From positions 23,637-87,636 of the forward strand of contig VGTW01000001.1 of assembly GCA_016874555.1 (NCBI GenBank): 64,000 bases of DNA, written 5' to 3'. Within the stretch, counting starts at the first letter, position 1, and every line of letters starts with the position of its first letter. The notes below the pieces were generated by a model, which ran no database searches, had not been told where the DNA came from, and saw only the letters and a list, made by a program, of their open reading frames with translations. Of this stretch, positions 42,522-52,722 are shown piece after piece. Made by a program: the position numbers and the translations under genes. This DNA comes from Gammaproteobacteria bacterium (GTDB taxonomy: Bacteria > Pseudomonadota > Gammaproteobacteria > Steroidobacterales > Steroidobacteraceae).

Positions 42522-44969
42522 GTGAAGCGGTACCTGTCGAAAATCGCATTCCTCGCCGCTGCGGGTCTCGTGATAGGCGTGATTGCCGTGGTGGCGCTGA
42601 TCTCGGGGGCCTATCTATATCTTCAACCCTCGCTGCCGAGCGTCGAGGCGATGCGGCAGATCGAACTACAGGTACCGCTGCGCGTGTACTCGCGCGACGG
42701 AAAAGTAATCGCGCAAATCGGCGAGCAACGGCGTATTCCCGTGACCTTCGAGCAAGTACCGCCGATGGTACGCCAAGCCTTCATCGCGGCCGAGGACGAT
42801 CGTTTCTTCGAGCATTCGGGATTCGATTACCAGGGCATCCTACGTTCGATCATGGTCAACTTGCTGCCGGGATATCGGCTCGAAGGCGCGAGCACGATCA
42901 CGCAACAAACGGCAAAAAATCTGTTTCTGACTAACGATCGCACCTGGCGACGCAAGGGGCAGGAAATGTTCCTCACCTACCGCATCGAACAGGAGTTCTC
43001 CAAGGAAGAAATCCTTGGGCTTTATCTCAACGTCATCCACTTCGGCAAACGCGCCTACGGTGTCGCCGCCGCCGCCGATCTTTATTTTGGCAAAACGCTG
43101 GACCAACTGACGCTCGCCGAAGCCGCAACGCTCGCACGCGTGCCACAGGCGCCGTCGCGCTTTAATCCGATCAACAACCCCGCGGCAGCAGCACAGCGCC
43201 GCACCTACGTACTGCGCCGCATGCGCGAGTTAGGTTTCATTGATACCGAAACCGAGCGCCGTGCAACAGCAGAAAAAATCTTTGCCAGGGTACACGTACA
43301 GTCGTTCGAGGTAGAAGCACCCTATGTCGCTGAGATGGCGCGGCTCGAACTCGTGCAGCGTTTTGGCGCTGCGGCGCAGAACGAAGGCTATAAGATCTAT
43401 ACTACTATCGAACCTGCACAACAGAGTGCTGCGAACGAGGCCCTACGCACCGGTCTGCTCGATTACGACCGTCGACATGGCTGGCGTGGCACAAAGACTA
43501 CGGTGAGCATTCCGGCAAACGGCGATGAAGCCGTCTTTGAAGAATTGCTCGCAGATCAGGCGGTAAGCGGCGGCGTACTACCAGCACTGGTACTCGAGGT
43601 ACAGGACAAATCCGCGCGTGTTTATGCCCGTGGCAGCGGTATCATCACTGTGCCTTGGGAGGGTGTGGCATGGGCGCGGCCCAAAGTCGACGGGCGGCTC
43701 GGCAAGGCACCGAAAACCGCCCAGGAAATTCTCGCGCGTGGGCAGATTATCCACGTCACGCTGCAACCCACGCCGCAACTCGCACAAATTCCCGAGGCGG
43801 CCGCAGCACTCGTCGCGCTCTCCCCTGCAGACGGCGCGATCACTGCACTGGTTGGAGGCTTCGATTACTTTGATGTGGGTGCCGGTAAGTTCAATCGTGC
43901 CATTCAGGCAAGGCGCCAGCCGGGCTCGGGGTATAAGCCGTTCCTGTATTCGGCCGCGCTCAAAAATGGCTTCACGCCATCGTCACTGGTTCTTGATGCG
44001 CCTTTCGTCATCGATGATCCGCGCATGGAAGAAGCCTGGCGACCGGAAAATTCGAGTGGGGATTTCGGCGGACCCACGCGCCTGCGCGAAGCGCTAGTCA
44101 AGTCGCGCAATCTGGTCTCGATCCGCGTGCTGCAGGCAATCGGCATGGGTCCGGCCATCGCCTATGCCGAGCGCTTCGGCTTTGAGCGCACGAGCCTTCC
44201 GCGTAATCTCACCCTCTCCCTCGGCACGATGAGCGCGACGCCGCTGCAGGTCGCTGCGGGCTACGCGGTCTTCGCCAACGGCGGTCATCGTATCCAGCCA
44301 TGGTTCATTGAGCGCATCGTCGACCCGCAGGGTCACGTCGTATTCGCGGCGGCACCGCGACGCGTGGCGCTCGAATGCGATCCACCGGAGGCACTCACCG
44401 CGAATGAAGCGCCCGCAGCCGAAGCCCTGCCTGTAGCAGCAGGCTGCGACCTACCCGCCACGAAAGTCGCACCGCGCGTCATCAGTGCGCAAAATGCCTG
44501 GCTGATCACCGACATGCTGCGCGACGTGATCACGCGTGGTACCGGTCAACGTGCACGCGCGCTCGGCCGCAGCGACGTCGCCGGCAAAACCGGCACTACC
44601 AACGAAGCGCGCGACACCTGGTTCAACGGCTACAACCCGACGCTGGTGGCGTCGGTGTGGGTCGGTTTCGATCAGTCGCGACCGCTCGGCCAGGGCGAAG
44701 AGGGCAGTCGCACGGCCGTGCCCATCTGGACCGACTTCATGGCCAAGGCTCTCAAAGGCGATGCAGATCGGCCGTGGCCGATGCCCGACGGTCTCGTGCA
44801 AGTACGTATCTCGCCCGTCACCGGCGAAATCGCCAGTGCCGATGATCCCGATGCAATCTTTGAAACCTTCATGACCGATCGTCTGCCCACGGGCGGCGTT
44901 GTTGGCGAGACGAGTATGGACCCTGCGCCCCTCTCCACCGAGCAGCTACCGGCGGAGCCCATTTTCTAG
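42522..44969 (+). CDS. mrcA: penicillin-binding protein 1A (bifunctional transglycosylase/transpeptidase)
   Basis: An 815-residue class A PBP. A membrane anchor (IAFLAAAGLVIGVIAVVALI) is followed by the GT51 domain with AEDDRFFEHSGFDYQGI, EGASTITQQTAKNLF and RKGQEMFLTYRIEQ. An OB-like insert follows, then the transpeptidase domain with SxxK in GSGYKPFLY, SxN in KSRNLVS and KTG in AGKTGTTNEARDTWF. It polymerises and cross-links peptidoglycan. The GTG start is placed at the charged residues before the anchor. Divergent from aroK. Confidence 0.95.
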   Translation: MKRYLSKIAFLAAAGLVIGVIAVVALISGAYLYLQPSLPSVEAMRQIELQVPLRVYSRDGKVIAQIGEQRRIPVTFEQVPPMVRQAFIAAEDDRFFEHSGFDYQGILRSIMVNLLPGYRLEGASTITQQTAKNLFLTNDRTWRRKGQEMFLTYRIEQEFSKEEILGLYLNVIHFGKRAYGVAAAADLYFGKTLDQLTLAEAATLARVPQAPSRFNPINNPAAAAQRRTYVLRRMRELGFIDTETERRATAEKIFARVHVQSFEVEAPYVAEMARLELVQRFGAAAQNEGYKIYTTIEPAQQSAANEALRTGLLDYDRRHGWRGTKTTVSIPANGDEAVFEELLADQAVSGGVLPALVLEVQDKSARVYARGSGIITVPWEGVAWARPKVDGRLGKAPKTAQEILARGQIIHVTLQPTPQLAQIPEAAAALVALSPADGAITALVGGFDYFDVGAGKFNRAIQARRQPGSGYKPFLYSAALKNGFTPSSLVLDAPFVIDDPRMEEAWRPENSSGDFGGPTRLREALVKSRNLVSIRVLQAIGMGPAIAYAERFGFERTSLPRNLTLSLGTMSATPLQVAAGYAVFANGGHRIQPWFIERIVDPQGHVVFAAAPRRVALECDPPEALTANEAPAAEALPVAAGCDLPATKVAPRVISAQNAWLITDMLRDVITRGTGQRARALGRSDVAGKTGTTNEARDTWFNGYNPTLVASVWVGFDQSRPLGQGEEGSRTAVPIWTDFMAKALKGDADRPWPMPDGLVQVRISPVTGEIASADDPDAIFETFMTDRLPTGGVVGETSMDPAPLSTEQLPAEPIF

Positions 44970-44992
44970 ATCCCGCCTCACGAGGTGTCACC

Positions 44993-45604
44993 CTGAAAAA
45001 GCTGCCTCCCCGTACTGAAAATCTGCGCCGTGCGCTGGCGCAGGAAGCTGCGCGCGTGATGGTCGAGCACGGCATCCGCGATTTTTTTTTAGCCAAGCGT
45101 AAGGCAGCGGAGCGCTTCGGTATGGTGGATGGTGCCGTGCTGCCGCGCAATACCGAAATCGAGGAGGCGTTGCAGGAGTACCAGCGTCTATTCGGCGGCG
45201 AAGCGTATCTTGAATCGCTACAGGCACAGCGCGAAGTGGCGCTAAACGTCATGCAGCGCCTCAAAGATTTTCAGCCACGGCTGGTTGGCCCGGTGCTGCA
45301 CGGTACGGCAACCGCGCATGACGACGTCACTTTGCATGTATTCGCAGACCGCACCGAGTCGGTGAGTTTTCACCTCTTGGATCAGAGGGTGCCGTTCGAG
45401 CTGGGCGAGCGGCGTACGCGCGTCAATGCTGAACGCGTGGTGCAGCAGCCTTCATTGTATATGGAAGTGGACGGTCAGCCCGTGGAGATCGTGATCTTTC
45501 CGATCGATGGCATTCGCCAGGCGCCGGTCAGCCCAGTCGATGGTCGCCCGATGCGCCGGGCCGACACCGCCGAGGTATCGGCGTTGCTAACTGCGGGTTA
45601 CTGA
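44993..45604 (+). CDS. nucleotidyltransferase-like hypothetical protein, possible CTG start
   Basis: The ORF track begins at GTG 45056, but the frame is open upstream and the extension reads KKLPPRTENLRRALAQEAAR, which looks like a natural N terminus leading into VMVEHGIRDFFLAKRKAAER. No ATG, GTG or TTG occurs there. CTG 44993 has GAGG 7 bases upstream, so I take it as the probable start (about 203 residues). The protein resembles the UPF-type hypothetical beside mrcA in related genomes; the later part, HVFADRTESVSFHL, could be a nucleotidyltransferase-like strand set, but I see no active-site motif. It follows mrcA by 23 bases. Confidence 0.65.
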   Translation: MKKLPPRTENLRRALAQEAARVMVEHGIRDFFLAKRKAAERFGMVDGAVLPRNTEIEEALQEYQRLFGGEAYLESLQAQREVALNVMQRLKDFQPRLVGPVLHGTATAHDDVTLHVFADRTESVSFHLLDQRVPFELGERRTRVNAERVVQQPSLYMEVDGQPVEIVIFPIDGIRQAPVSPVDGRPMRRADTAEVSALLTAGY

Positions 45605-45617
45605 CTCACCCAGCCGC

Positions 45618-45637
45618 ACGCGGTCTTAACCGCGTTT
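45618..45637. terminator. hairpin between convergent genes, probable terminator
   Basis: ACGCGGT-CTTA-ACCGCGT followed by TT. It overlaps the gltA stop and lies just after the upstream convergent gene. The U-run is short, so termination may be partial or act on both strands. Confidence 0.4.
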
Positions 45638-46924
45638 GCCGATCGGCACGTAGTCGCGCTTGACTGCACCCGTGTAGAGCTGACGCGGCCGACCGATCTT
45701 ATATGCCGGATCACTGATCATCTCTTGCCAGTGCGCCACCCAGCCCGCCGTGCGCGCAATCGCGAACATCACCGTGAACATGGAGCGCGGAATGCCGAGT
45801 GCGCTGTAGATGATGCCGGAATAAAAGTCGACATTCGGGTACAGCTTGCGCGAGATGAAGTAATCGTCTTTGAGCGCGATTTCTTCGAGTCGCTGCGCCA
45901 GCTCGAGCAACGGATTATCGGTACGCCCCATCTTGGCGAGCACGCGATAACACATGTCTCGAATAATCTTCGCGCGCGGGTCAAAATTTTTGTAGACACG
46001 ATGTCCGAAACCCATCAGCCGTACGTGGCTCTGCTTATCTTTAACCTGGACGAGAAACTTCGGAATATTATCGACATTACCAATTTCTTCGAGCATCTCA
46101 AGCACGGCTTCGTTAGCGCCACCGTGCGCCGGTCCCCACAGCGCAGAAACACCAGCCGAGATCGCTGCGTACGGGTTGGCGCCCGTCGAGCCCGCAAGAC
46201 GTACCGTCGAAGTGCTGGCATTCTGTTCGTGATCGGCGTGCAGGATGAGCAGCAGATCGAGCGCCTGCGCTGCAAGCGGATCGACGTGGTAAGGCTCGCA
46301 GGGCACGGCGTAATACATGTGCAGCAGATTGCTGCAGTAGTCGAAATCGTTGCGCGGATAGATGAACGGCTGCCCGACCGAACGCTTGTACGCCGCTGCA
46401 GCAATGGTCGGCAGCTTGGCGATGATGCGGTGCATGAAGATTTCGCGATGCCGCGGATTATTGATATCCATCGAGTCGTGGTAAAAAGCCGACATCGAGG
46501 CCACGATCGCGCTCACCATCGCCATCGGGTGCGCGTCGTAGTGAAAGCCGTTGTACATGCGCAGCAGCGACTCGTTGATCATAGTGTGTCGCTGGATACT
46601 GACGCTGAAATCGGCGAGTCGCTTCGGATTTGGCAGCTCGCCGTTGTTAAGCAAATAGGCAACCTCGATGAACGAGCTTTGCGCCGCCAGCTGCTCGATG
46701 GGGTACCCGCGATAGAGCAACACACCCTGATCGCCATCGATATAGGTGATCTTGCTCTCGGTACTCGCGGTCGCCATGAAACCGGGATCGAAGGTAAAGA
46801 CGCCGTGATCCTTGGTCAGTGAGCCGATATCCACGACGTCCGGACCGATGGTCCCGGAGCGAACGAGCAGCTCGCTGGTCTTGCCTGAGGAGGGGTCTTT
46901 CAGCTCGAATTTTTTGTTGGCCAT
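45626..46924 (-). CDS. gltA: citrate synthase (type I/II hexameric form)
   Basis: 432 residues. Catalytic His is in [18 protein letters not shown] (near 270), His in [14 protein letters not shown] (near 310) and Asp in [16 protein letters not shown] (near 365). The N-terminal beta-rich domain ([18 protein letters not shown]) is that of the NADH-sensitive Gram-negative enzyme. It condenses acetyl-CoA and oxaloacetate. ATG 46924 starts MANKKFEL; the longer track ORF overlaps the M48 gene and is rejected. A 365-codon antisense ORF is a shadow. Confidence 0.96.
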   Translation of the reverse strand: MANKKFELKDPSSGKTSELLVRSGTIGPDVVDIGSLTKDHGVFTFDPGFMATASTESKITYIDGDQGVLLYRGYPIEQLAAQSSFIEVAYLLNNGELPNPKRLADFSVSIQRHTMINESLLRMYNGFHYDAHPMAMVSAIVASMSAFYHDSMDINNPRHREIFMHRIIAKLPTIAAAAYKRSVGQPFIYPRNDFDYCSNLLHMYYAVPCEPYHVDPLAAQALDLLLILHADHEQNASTSTVRLAGSTGANPYAAISAGVSALWGPAHGGANEAVLEMLEEIGNVDNIPKFLVQVKDKQSHVRLMGFGHRVYKNFDPRAKIIRDMCYRVLAKMGRTDNPLLELAQRLEEIALKDDYFISRKLYPNVDFYSGIIYSALGIPRSMFTVMFAIARTAGWVAHWQEMISDPAYKIGRPRQLYTGAVKRDYVPIGKRG

Positions 46925-47027
46925 GGCACGCAAATCATTGTGATTGACGCCGTCGCGACAGCACGGCTGCATTTGACGAAAGTGACACGCCGGCACCGCA
47001 GAATCAAGGCGGGTTGCGGCTATTTTT

Positions 47028-48500
47028 CTACTCGACCACCTTGTACAAAGCGCCGGCCGCAAGGTTGCGGTTCGGGTACAGGCCATTAATAAGCAGCAGT
47101 TCTTCTTTTTGGTATTTGTCGACCGGCATCGCCGCCGCGTAATCCTCGAGTCGAGTGTCCGCAGTCGCCGTACGAATGCTCACGCGATACGGCTCGGCGA
47201 GCGGATATTCCGACGGTTTGAGCGTGCGCAGCGTCTCAGCCACCGACTGGAACAGGCCGTCAGACTCGGGAACGCCGCCGCGCGATGAACGACTTGCGCC
47301 CGCGAACAGATAGGCGCTCTTGCCGCGGTACAACACCGTCCAACGCACCGGGCCCGCGCCGCCATCGAGCGGCGAACCATTGGTGGTGCGCACGGTGTAG
47401 CCCTCCATACCATTCACTGAAATCGGCTCACCACCCGCAAGAGAAGCACCCCGCAGCTGCGACAGCAAAAACTCGCGCGGACCCTGCAGCGGTGGGCGTT
47501 CCTTGAGGGTAATTTGCATCAGGGTGTCTTTACTCGGTGTGTACGCGTTCAACGCATCGCGCTCATTCTCGACCGTCCACGCTCTTGGAAAGGCAACCGT
47601 GATACCGAGCTCCGCGTGATAGAGCCGGTTACCGCGCACGATGCCCTGCGCACGGCTGGAGCCATAAGTGAGACCGTCGATCGCTTTGATGTAGCGCTCG
47701 CGGTTTTCCACCCAGCCACCGGGTGGTCCGGTATCGAATCGTCCCGAGGCTTTGGCGGCCTGAACCGCGCGCGCGTCGGGCGCCGGGTGCGAAGAAAACA
47801 ACCCGTGATAAACCCGCGGCTCGCGCCCCTCGGCGCGGGCGCGGTCAATCTCGAAGCGTTCGCCGCGCCGGAACATTTGGAAAACCTCGATCATCGACTC
47901 AGGCCGGTAACCCGCACGAGTGGAGTACTGCAAGCCGATACGGTCAGCCTCCAGCTCGTTCTCGCGACCATAGCCCTTCATCCAGGCGCTGGCGCCGAGA
48001 TTGGCTAGATCAGCGATAGCACTGGAGTTTGCGTAGATCGCCGCAGCAGCGGCAGCGAGCGAGGCGAGAACGCCACGCGTCTTGCGCTTCTGCGGGTGTT
48101 TAGCAGTGACGTGCGCCACTTCGTGCCCGAGCACGGCCGCGAGTTCTGCTTCGGAATTGAGCTGGATCAGCAGACCACGATGCACGTAGACGTAGCAGCA
48201 GCCGGTGGTGAACGCGTTGAGCGAGTCGTCATCGACGACGACGAATTTCCACTCCTCGTCGGGCAAGCTGCTCTGCCGAGCCACGCGCTGCCCGACCTCG
48301 CTGACGTAGTCTTGCAGCGCCTGGTTGTCATAGATGCCATAAGCCTTGAGGATTTGCTCGTGCGCCTTGCGCGAGCTCGCACTCTCCTGCGACTTGCGCG
48401 CTGCTGCGGGCGCACCAACCGCATCGGTAAGTAACGCCAGCGATACAATGACCGCCGCCAGCAACACCGCGAAAGCGTTCAGGTTTCTGTGCACATTCAA
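47028..48500 (-). CDS. exported M48-family metalloprotease (BepA-like)
   Basis: A 490-residue protein with a signal peptide ([18 protein letters not shown]). The zinc motif is [13 protein letters not shown] (HExxH, near 143), and the third ligand Glu is in [16 protein letters not shown], as in BepA/LoiP-type periplasmic proteases that help outer-membrane protein quality control. The C-terminal region lacks a clear TPR pattern; [18 protein letters not shown] may be a LysM-like end. It lies 127 bases downstream of rpmE on the same strand, with the rpmE terminator between. Confidence 0.92.
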   Translation of the reverse strand: MNVHRNLNAFAVLLAAVIVSLALLTDAVGAPAAARKSQESASSRKAHEQILKAYGIYDNQALQDYVSEVGQRVARQSSLPDEEWKFVVVDDDSLNAFTTGCCYVYVHRGLLIQLNSEAELAAVLGHEVAHVTAKHPQKRKTRGVLASLAAAAAAIYANSSAIADLANLGASAWMKGYGRENELEADRIGLQYSTRAGYRPESMIEVFQMFRRGERFEIDRARAEGREPRVYHGLFSSHPAPDARAVQAAKASGRFDTGPPGGWVENRERYIKAIDGLTYGSSRAQGIVRGNRLYHAELGITVAFPRAWTVENERDALNAYTPSKDTLMQITLKERPPLQGPREFLLSQLRGASLAGGEPISVNGMEGYTVRTTNGSPLDGGAGPVRWTVLYRGKSAYLFAGASRSSRGGVPESDGLFQSVAETLRTLKPSEYPLAEPYRVSIRTATADTRLEDYAAAMPVDKYQKEELLLINGLYPNRNLAAGALYKVVE

Positions 48501-48572
48501 CCTCGGCTTTCCGACTGGAGACGCTGGCAGAAGTTCCGGCGCGCTGCCATCGCGGCGCTACGGCAAAAAACG

Positions 48573-48600
48573 AAAAAGGCGCCGTATCAGGCGCCTTTTT
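48573..48600. terminator. intrinsic terminator of rpmE, usable in both directions
   Basis: AAAAAGGCGCC, a 6-base loop, then GGCGCCTTTTT: an 11-base perfect stem ending in a run of T on either strand. It lies 27 bases after the rpmE stop and should separate rpmE from the M48 gene. Confidence 0.9.
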
Positions 48601-48627
48601 CGCTGCTGCAACAAGTACGCGAAACGA

Positions 48628-48840
48628 TCACCGCGCGGTGGCGGCAGCGTATCTTTTGCGGAACTTGTCGACGCGGCCCGCGGTGTCAACGATCTTCTGT
48701 TTGCCTGTATAGAACGGGTGGCAGTTCGAGCAGACTTCGATCGACAAGTCTTGGCCCATGGTCGAACGAGTCTTGAAAGTGTTGCCGCAAGAGCAAGAAA
48801 CGTTGATTTCCGTATATTCGGGATGGATCGAGGGTTTCAT
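48628..48840 (-). CDS. rpmE: 50S ribosomal protein L31 (zinc-binding form)
   Basis: 70 residues: [20 protein letters not shown], then [20 protein letters not shown] and [10 protein letters not shown]. The four cysteines (CSC and CSNC) make this the zinc-containing C+ paralogue, which is lost from ribosomes or replaced under zinc limitation where a C- copy exists. Relevant to the zur locus about 38 kb away; no second rpmE copy is in the window. A strong terminator follows. Confidence 0.97.
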   Translation of the reverse strand: MKPSIHPEYTEINVSCSCGNTFKTRSTMGQDLSIEVCSNCHPFYTGKQKIVDTAGRVDKFRKRYAAATAR

Positions 48841-49131
48841 GGGCGGACTTCAGACTTAACCAGGCGAGTAAAAACGGCCGCGCAGTCTAAGCGCTATGCC
48901 GCGGTTTCGACAAGGGCTTAGGCCGAGCGGCGGCAGCGGCGCGGGCCGAACTGTGGATAAGTCTGTGGAATCCGTGCCCAGGCGGCCGCCGGAACCCCGC
49001 TTCAGAAAGCGATATTCTTCGCCCGATTAAAAATAACGTGCGTATTTTAATCAGTTAAATCAATAATTTATAAAATCATTGTCGTCACAAAATTGAAAAA
49101 ACGACGTAATCTGCCATCGCCGCGAGATTTT
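48841..49131. other. intergenic region with a DnaA-box match and an AT-rich patch
   Basis: 291 bases without a gene. TGTGGATAA at 48952-48960 is an exact DnaA-box sequence (reverse complement TTATCCACA), followed by a second TGTGGA. About 70 bases on, an AT-rich block of roughly 80 bases (TAAAAATAACG to TTTATAAAATC) contrasts with the GC-rich genome. It must include the rpmE promoter, which the AT-rich block may supply. Confidence 0.5.
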
Positions 49132-50355
49132 TTATCCGTTGTGCATACTTTCCGCGCGCTCTGGCAGGAACTCGAGCAAGACCTCGTTAAGGAACCGCAC
49201 CCCGAGCACCGTCGGCTGGATGCGGGTGGTAGCTAACTCAACCCCGTCGGTCAGTGCAAGCAAACCGCGCCCCAGCAGACTCACAACGGCGGCGTCGACG
49301 CTTGACCAGGGCAGCCCAGTACGGGACTCGAAAAGCCCGCGCTCGAAACCCTCGAGCAAACGCAACACGTTCAACATGAATTCAAACGGCAGTTGATCGG
49401 TCGCAATCTGCTGCCAAATCAAGCCGCCGATCGGGTCGCGTTGATAACGACGCGGGTCACGCTGTTGGGTGCTGCGCCAAATGGCAGATCCGGTAAGCTT
49501 ACCGTGCGCACCCGCGCCGATGCCGAGATAGTCGCCAAAGCGCCAATAATTGAGATTGTGCGCGCAAGCACGGCCTTTTCGTGCCCAAGCCGAAACTTCG
49601 TACTGCGCATAACCCGCAGCGGTCAGACGCGCGCCACAGAGCGCAAGCATCCGCTCCGTTTGATCATCGCTCGGCAGATCGGCGGGCGGGCGCCCGGCAA
49701 AACTCGTCCCGGGCTCCAGCGTGAGCTGATAGTGCGAGATCTGCGCCGGGCCGAGCGCGATCGCCGTCTCGACGTCGTACAACGCACCCGCTGCGTCCTG
49801 CGCGGGCAGGCCATACATCAGATCAATGTTGAAGTTGTCGAGGCCCGCGGCATGTAATTCATTGGCAGCGACCAAAGTTTCGGCGGGCGAGTGGATGCGG
49901 CCGAGTACGCGCAGCGCGACAGCGTTGAAACTTTGTGCACCGAGCGAAACCCGATTGACGCCAACAGCAGCATATTCTCCGAAACGACCACGCTCGATCA
50001 TACCCGGGTTCGCCTCAAGGGTGATCTCGACGTCTGGCATAAAACCGATACTACTGCGTACCCACTCAAGCAGTTTGCCTATAGCGGTCGGCGAAAAAAG
50101 ACTGGGCGTACCGCCGCCCATGAAAATCGTCGCGATTTTTCGATCTGCCAAAGATTTCGCCTGCAATTCGAGCTGCTGCAGCAGATCGTGCTGCAGCGCC
50201 TTGAGATAAGTTGCTTCGGGGACCGTGTCGCGCCCCGGGATGTCTTCGCGCAGGGCATGCGAGTTGAAATCGCAGTAGGGGCACTTGCTGACACACCACG
50301 GAAAGTGAACGTACAAACCGATTGGCGACGAACTCTGTGCCTGAAGCTGCGACAT
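49132..50355 (-). CDS. hemW: HemW-type radical SAM protein (heme chaperone family)
   Basis: About 407 residues. The radical SAM cluster motif is PWCVSKCPYCDFNSH (CxxxCxxC, near 20), followed by GGGTPSLF, LEANPG and the HemW-specific CAHNLNYWRFGDYLGIG. HemW inserts or transfers heme rather than oxidising coproporphyrinogen; HemN differs in the CxF/CxC position. ATG 50355 gives MSQLQAQSSSPIGLYVHFPW; the longer track ORF overlaps rdgB. It follows rdgB after 19 bases in rph-rdgB-hemW. Confidence 0.95.
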   Translation of the reverse strand: MSQLQAQSSSPIGLYVHFPWCVSKCPYCDFNSHALREDIPGRDTVPEATYLKALQHDLLQQLELQAKSLADRKIATIFMGGGTPSLFSPTAIGKLLEWVRSSIGFMPDVEITLEANPGMIERGRFGEYAAVGVNRVSLGAQSFNAVALRVLGRIHSPAETLVAANELHAAGLDNFNIDLMYGLPAQDAAGALYDVETAIALGPAQISHYQLTLEPGTSFAGRPPADLPSDDQTERMLALCGARLTAAGYAQYEVSAWARKGRACAHNLNYWRFGDYLGIGAGAHGKLTGSAIWRSTQQRDPRRYQRDPIGGLIWQQIATDQLPFEFMLNVLRLLEGFERGLFESRTGLPWSSVDAAVVSLLGRGLLALTDGVELATTRIQPTVLGVRFLNEVLLEFLPERAESMHNG

Positions 50356-50374
50356 GCCGAAGCCCCGTGCGTAC

Positions 50375-50974
50375 TCAGCGCGCCACGCCGCCGCGCCAGT
50401 TGGCCACAAGATTGCGCAAGGCCTGGCCACGATGGCTCTGCGCGTGTTTTTCCAACGACGGCAGCTTGGCAACACTGCGGGATTCACCGTCCGGTGCAAA
50501 TACCGGATCGTAACCAAAGCCGCCGGCGCCGAGCGGCGCACGCAAGATCCGTCCTTCCCAGGCGCCACGGCCAAAGATTGGTGAGGGATCATTGGCATCT
50601 CGCACCAGGGCGATCACGCACCGAAACCGCGCGGCGCGCGCGGCATCGTCGACGCTCTGCATGGCGTGCAACAACTTTTGCAGATTGGCTAGATCACCCG
50701 CGCCCTCGCCGGCATAGCGTGCCGAGCGTACGCCGGGTGCACCGCCCAGCGCGTCAACTTCGAGTCCAGAATCATCGGCCAACGCCGGCAAGCCACTGCG
50801 AGCGGCAGCATAACGAGCCTTCAACAGCGCATTGGCTTCGAAGGTGTCACCATTTTCTTCGGGAGGCTCGATACCGAACTCCGCCTGCGCAACGAACTCA
50901 AAGCCGAGCGGACCGAGGAGCTCCGCGAACTCACAGATTTTACCCGCGTTGCCTGTGGCGAGCACGACTCGCAC
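50375..50974 (-). CDS. rdgB: XTP/dITP pyrophosphatase (RdgB/HAM1)
   Basis: 199 residues. The N-terminal VVLATGNAGKICEFAELL and ADDSGLEVDALGGAPGVRSA are family signatures, and GGFGYDPVFAPDG, KHAQSHRGQAL complete it. It removes non-canonical purine nucleoside triphosphates. GTG 50974 is the start, 8 bases after the rph stop; the longer ORF would overlap rph. Confidence 0.95.
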   Translation of the reverse strand: MRVVLATGNAGKICEFAELLGPLGFEFVAQAEFGIEPPEENGDTFEANALLKARYAAARSGLPALADDSGLEVDALGGAPGVRSARYAGEGAGDLANLQKLLHAMQSVDDAARAARFRCVIALVRDANDPSPIFGRGAWEGRILRAPLGAGGFGYDPVFAPDGESRSVAKLPSLEKHAQSHRGQALRNLVANWRGGVAR

Positions 50975-50982
50975 GCTCGGCT

Positions 50983-51705
50983 CTAGGCCTGCAGCGCCAT
51001 GCGTTGCAGCGTATGGAGCTGCACGATGCCCGCAGTGGCGAGGGTGAGCATGGCATCGAGCTCCTCGCGACGAAACGCATGACCTTCGGCCGTGCCCTGG
51101 ATCTCGACGAAGCTGCCACCGTCCCTCATGACGACATTCATGTCCGTCTCGGCCTGGGAATCTTCTAAATAATCTAGGTCGAGCACCGGCACACCACCGA
51201 AAATGCCCACCGACACGGCAGCGACTTGACCATGCAAGGGCGAGCTTGCCAGCGCACCACGCGAGATCAGTGTCTGACATGAATCGACCAATGCCACATA
51301 ACTGCCGGTGATTGCCGCCGTGCGTGTGCCCCCATCGGCTTGCAGTACGTCGCAGTCGAGGATGACCGTACGCTCACCGAGTGTGCTCATGTCCATCACC
51401 GCCCGCAGGCTGCGACCGATCAAGCGTTGGATTTCCTGAGTACGTCCCGATTGTTTACCGTTCGCTGCCTCGCGCGTCGACCGCATATGCGTGGCCCGCG
51501 GCAACATGCCGTATTCGGCGGTGACCCAACCTAGCCCACGGCCGCGCAAAAACCCGGGGACGCCTTCTTCGATGCTCGCCGTGCACAGTACGCGCGTGCT
51601 GCCGAATTCGACCAGCACCGAGCCTTCGGCATGGCGCGTGAAGTGTCGCTCGAAACGAACGGGGCGAAGGGCATCGGGGCTGCGCCCGCTTGGTCTATGA
51701 AACAT
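50983..51705 (-). CDS. rph: ribonuclease PH
   Basis: 240 residues: [56 protein letters not shown] and [19 protein letters not shown]. It trims tRNA 3' ends by phosphorolysis. It is first in rph-rdgB-hemW and divergent from yicC across 126 bases, which must contain both promoters. Confidence 0.96.
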   Translation of the reverse strand: MFHRPSGRSPDALRPVRFERHFTRHAEGSVLVEFGSTRVLCTASIEEGVPGFLRGRGLGWVTAEYGMLPRATHMRSTREAANGKQSGRTQEIQRLIGRSLRAVMDMSTLGERTVILDCDVLQADGGTRTAAITGSYVALVDSCQTLISRGALASSPLHGQVAAVSVGIFGGVPVLDLDYLEDSQAETDMNVVMRDGGSFVEIQGTAEGHAFRREELDAMLTLATAGIVQLHTLQRMALQA

Positions 51706-51831
51706 GTGGGAATATCCTGAAACGGGGATTACCGAAAAGTCGCTAGGCCGTGAACCCGGCTAAACTGCGAGCTTTATACACCCGGGCCGACATCGGCGCA
51801 CGGCCACCATCATCTGCGGCAGAGGCGATCC

Positions 51832-52722
51832 ATGATCAGCAGCATGACCGGCTTCGCTCGACGGCAAGCCGGAGGCGACTTCGGTAACCTCACCTGCGAA
51901 CTGCGCAGCGTCAATCACCGTTATCTCGAGCCCGGCTTTCGCTTGCCCGAAGAGTTACGGTCGATCGAAAGCGAGCTACGACAAACGCTAGCGCGTGAGC
52001 TGCGACGCGGCAAACTCGACTGCACCATCCATCTGCGCGGCAGTCATCAAGCCGAGCTCGGATTGCGCATCGACAAGCCGGGGCTCGAAAAACTGCTCGA
52101 ACGCACGGGAGAAATTGCCAAACTCGTGCCAAATCACATCGGCATCGGCTTGAGTATTGCGAGCCGCATCGAGTTGCTCGATGTGCTGCGCTGGCCCGGC
52201 GTGCTCAAAGATGACCCGCCGGACAGCGAAAGCCTGCAGGGCGCCTGTCGCAAGCTCTTTCTCGACACCGTACGCGATCTTGCGACAGCCCGTAAGCGCG
52301 AAGGTCAAAGATTACACGAGCTTATCGAACGGCGTTGTGCAGATCTCGCCGCACTCGTCCGCGGACTGCGTAGTCGCATGCCCGAGCTGCGCGAGCGCCT
52401 GCGCACTCGTCTGCAGGAACGGATCACCGAACTCGGTGTGACGGTTGACGCCGCGCGCTTCGAGCAGGAATTGGTGCTCTTATTGCAGCGCGCCGACGTC
52501 GACGAAGAACTCGATCGACTCGAGGGTCATGTTGCCGAGATTCGCCGCGTGATCGATACCGACGACGCCGCCGGGCGTCGGCTCGACTTTCTTATGCAAG
52601 AGCTCAACCGCGAAGCCAACACGCTATCATCGAAGTCGCAAGAGCTCGAACTAACGCGTATCGCCGTCGACATGAAGGTATTGATCGAGCAGATGCGAGA
52701 ACAGGTGCAAAACATCGAATGA
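51832..52722 (+). CDS. yicC: YicC-family endoribonuclease
   Basis: A 296-residue member of YicC/YloC. It starts ISSMTGFARRQAGGDFGNLT, the diagnostic N terminus, and ends DFLMQELNREANTLSSKS, then an amphipathic tail. YicC has been shown to cleave RNA and to affect sRNA decay. Its stop overlaps the gmk start (ATGA), and GGCGATCC precedes the ATG. A small-RNA or nucleotide role fits its gmk neighbour. Confidence 0.94.
   Translation: MISSMTGFARRQAGGDFGNLTCELRSVNHRYLEPGFRLPEELRSIESELRQTLARELRRGKLDCTIHLRGSHQAELGLRIDKPGLEKLLERTGEIAKLVPNHIGIGLSIASRIELLDVLRWPGVLKDDPPDSESLQGACRKLFLDTVRDLATARKREGQRLHELIERRCADLAALVRGLRSRMPELRERLRTRLQERITELGVTVDAARFEQELVLLLQRADVDEELDRLEGHVAEIRRVIDTDDAAGRRLDFLMQELNREANTLSSKSQELELTRIAVDMKVLIEQMREQVQNIE

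Noticed and set aside
45725-46822. 365-codon plus-strand ORF antisense to gltA
   Set aside because: It is entirely opposite a well-conserved citrate synthase gene, is rich in Arg/His/Asp as expected for a GC-rich shadow frame, and has no family motif.
49891-51168. 425-codon plus-strand ORF across hemW, rdgB and rph
   Set aside because: It overlaps three recognised genes on the other strand and shows low-complexity Arg-rich sequence with no domain.
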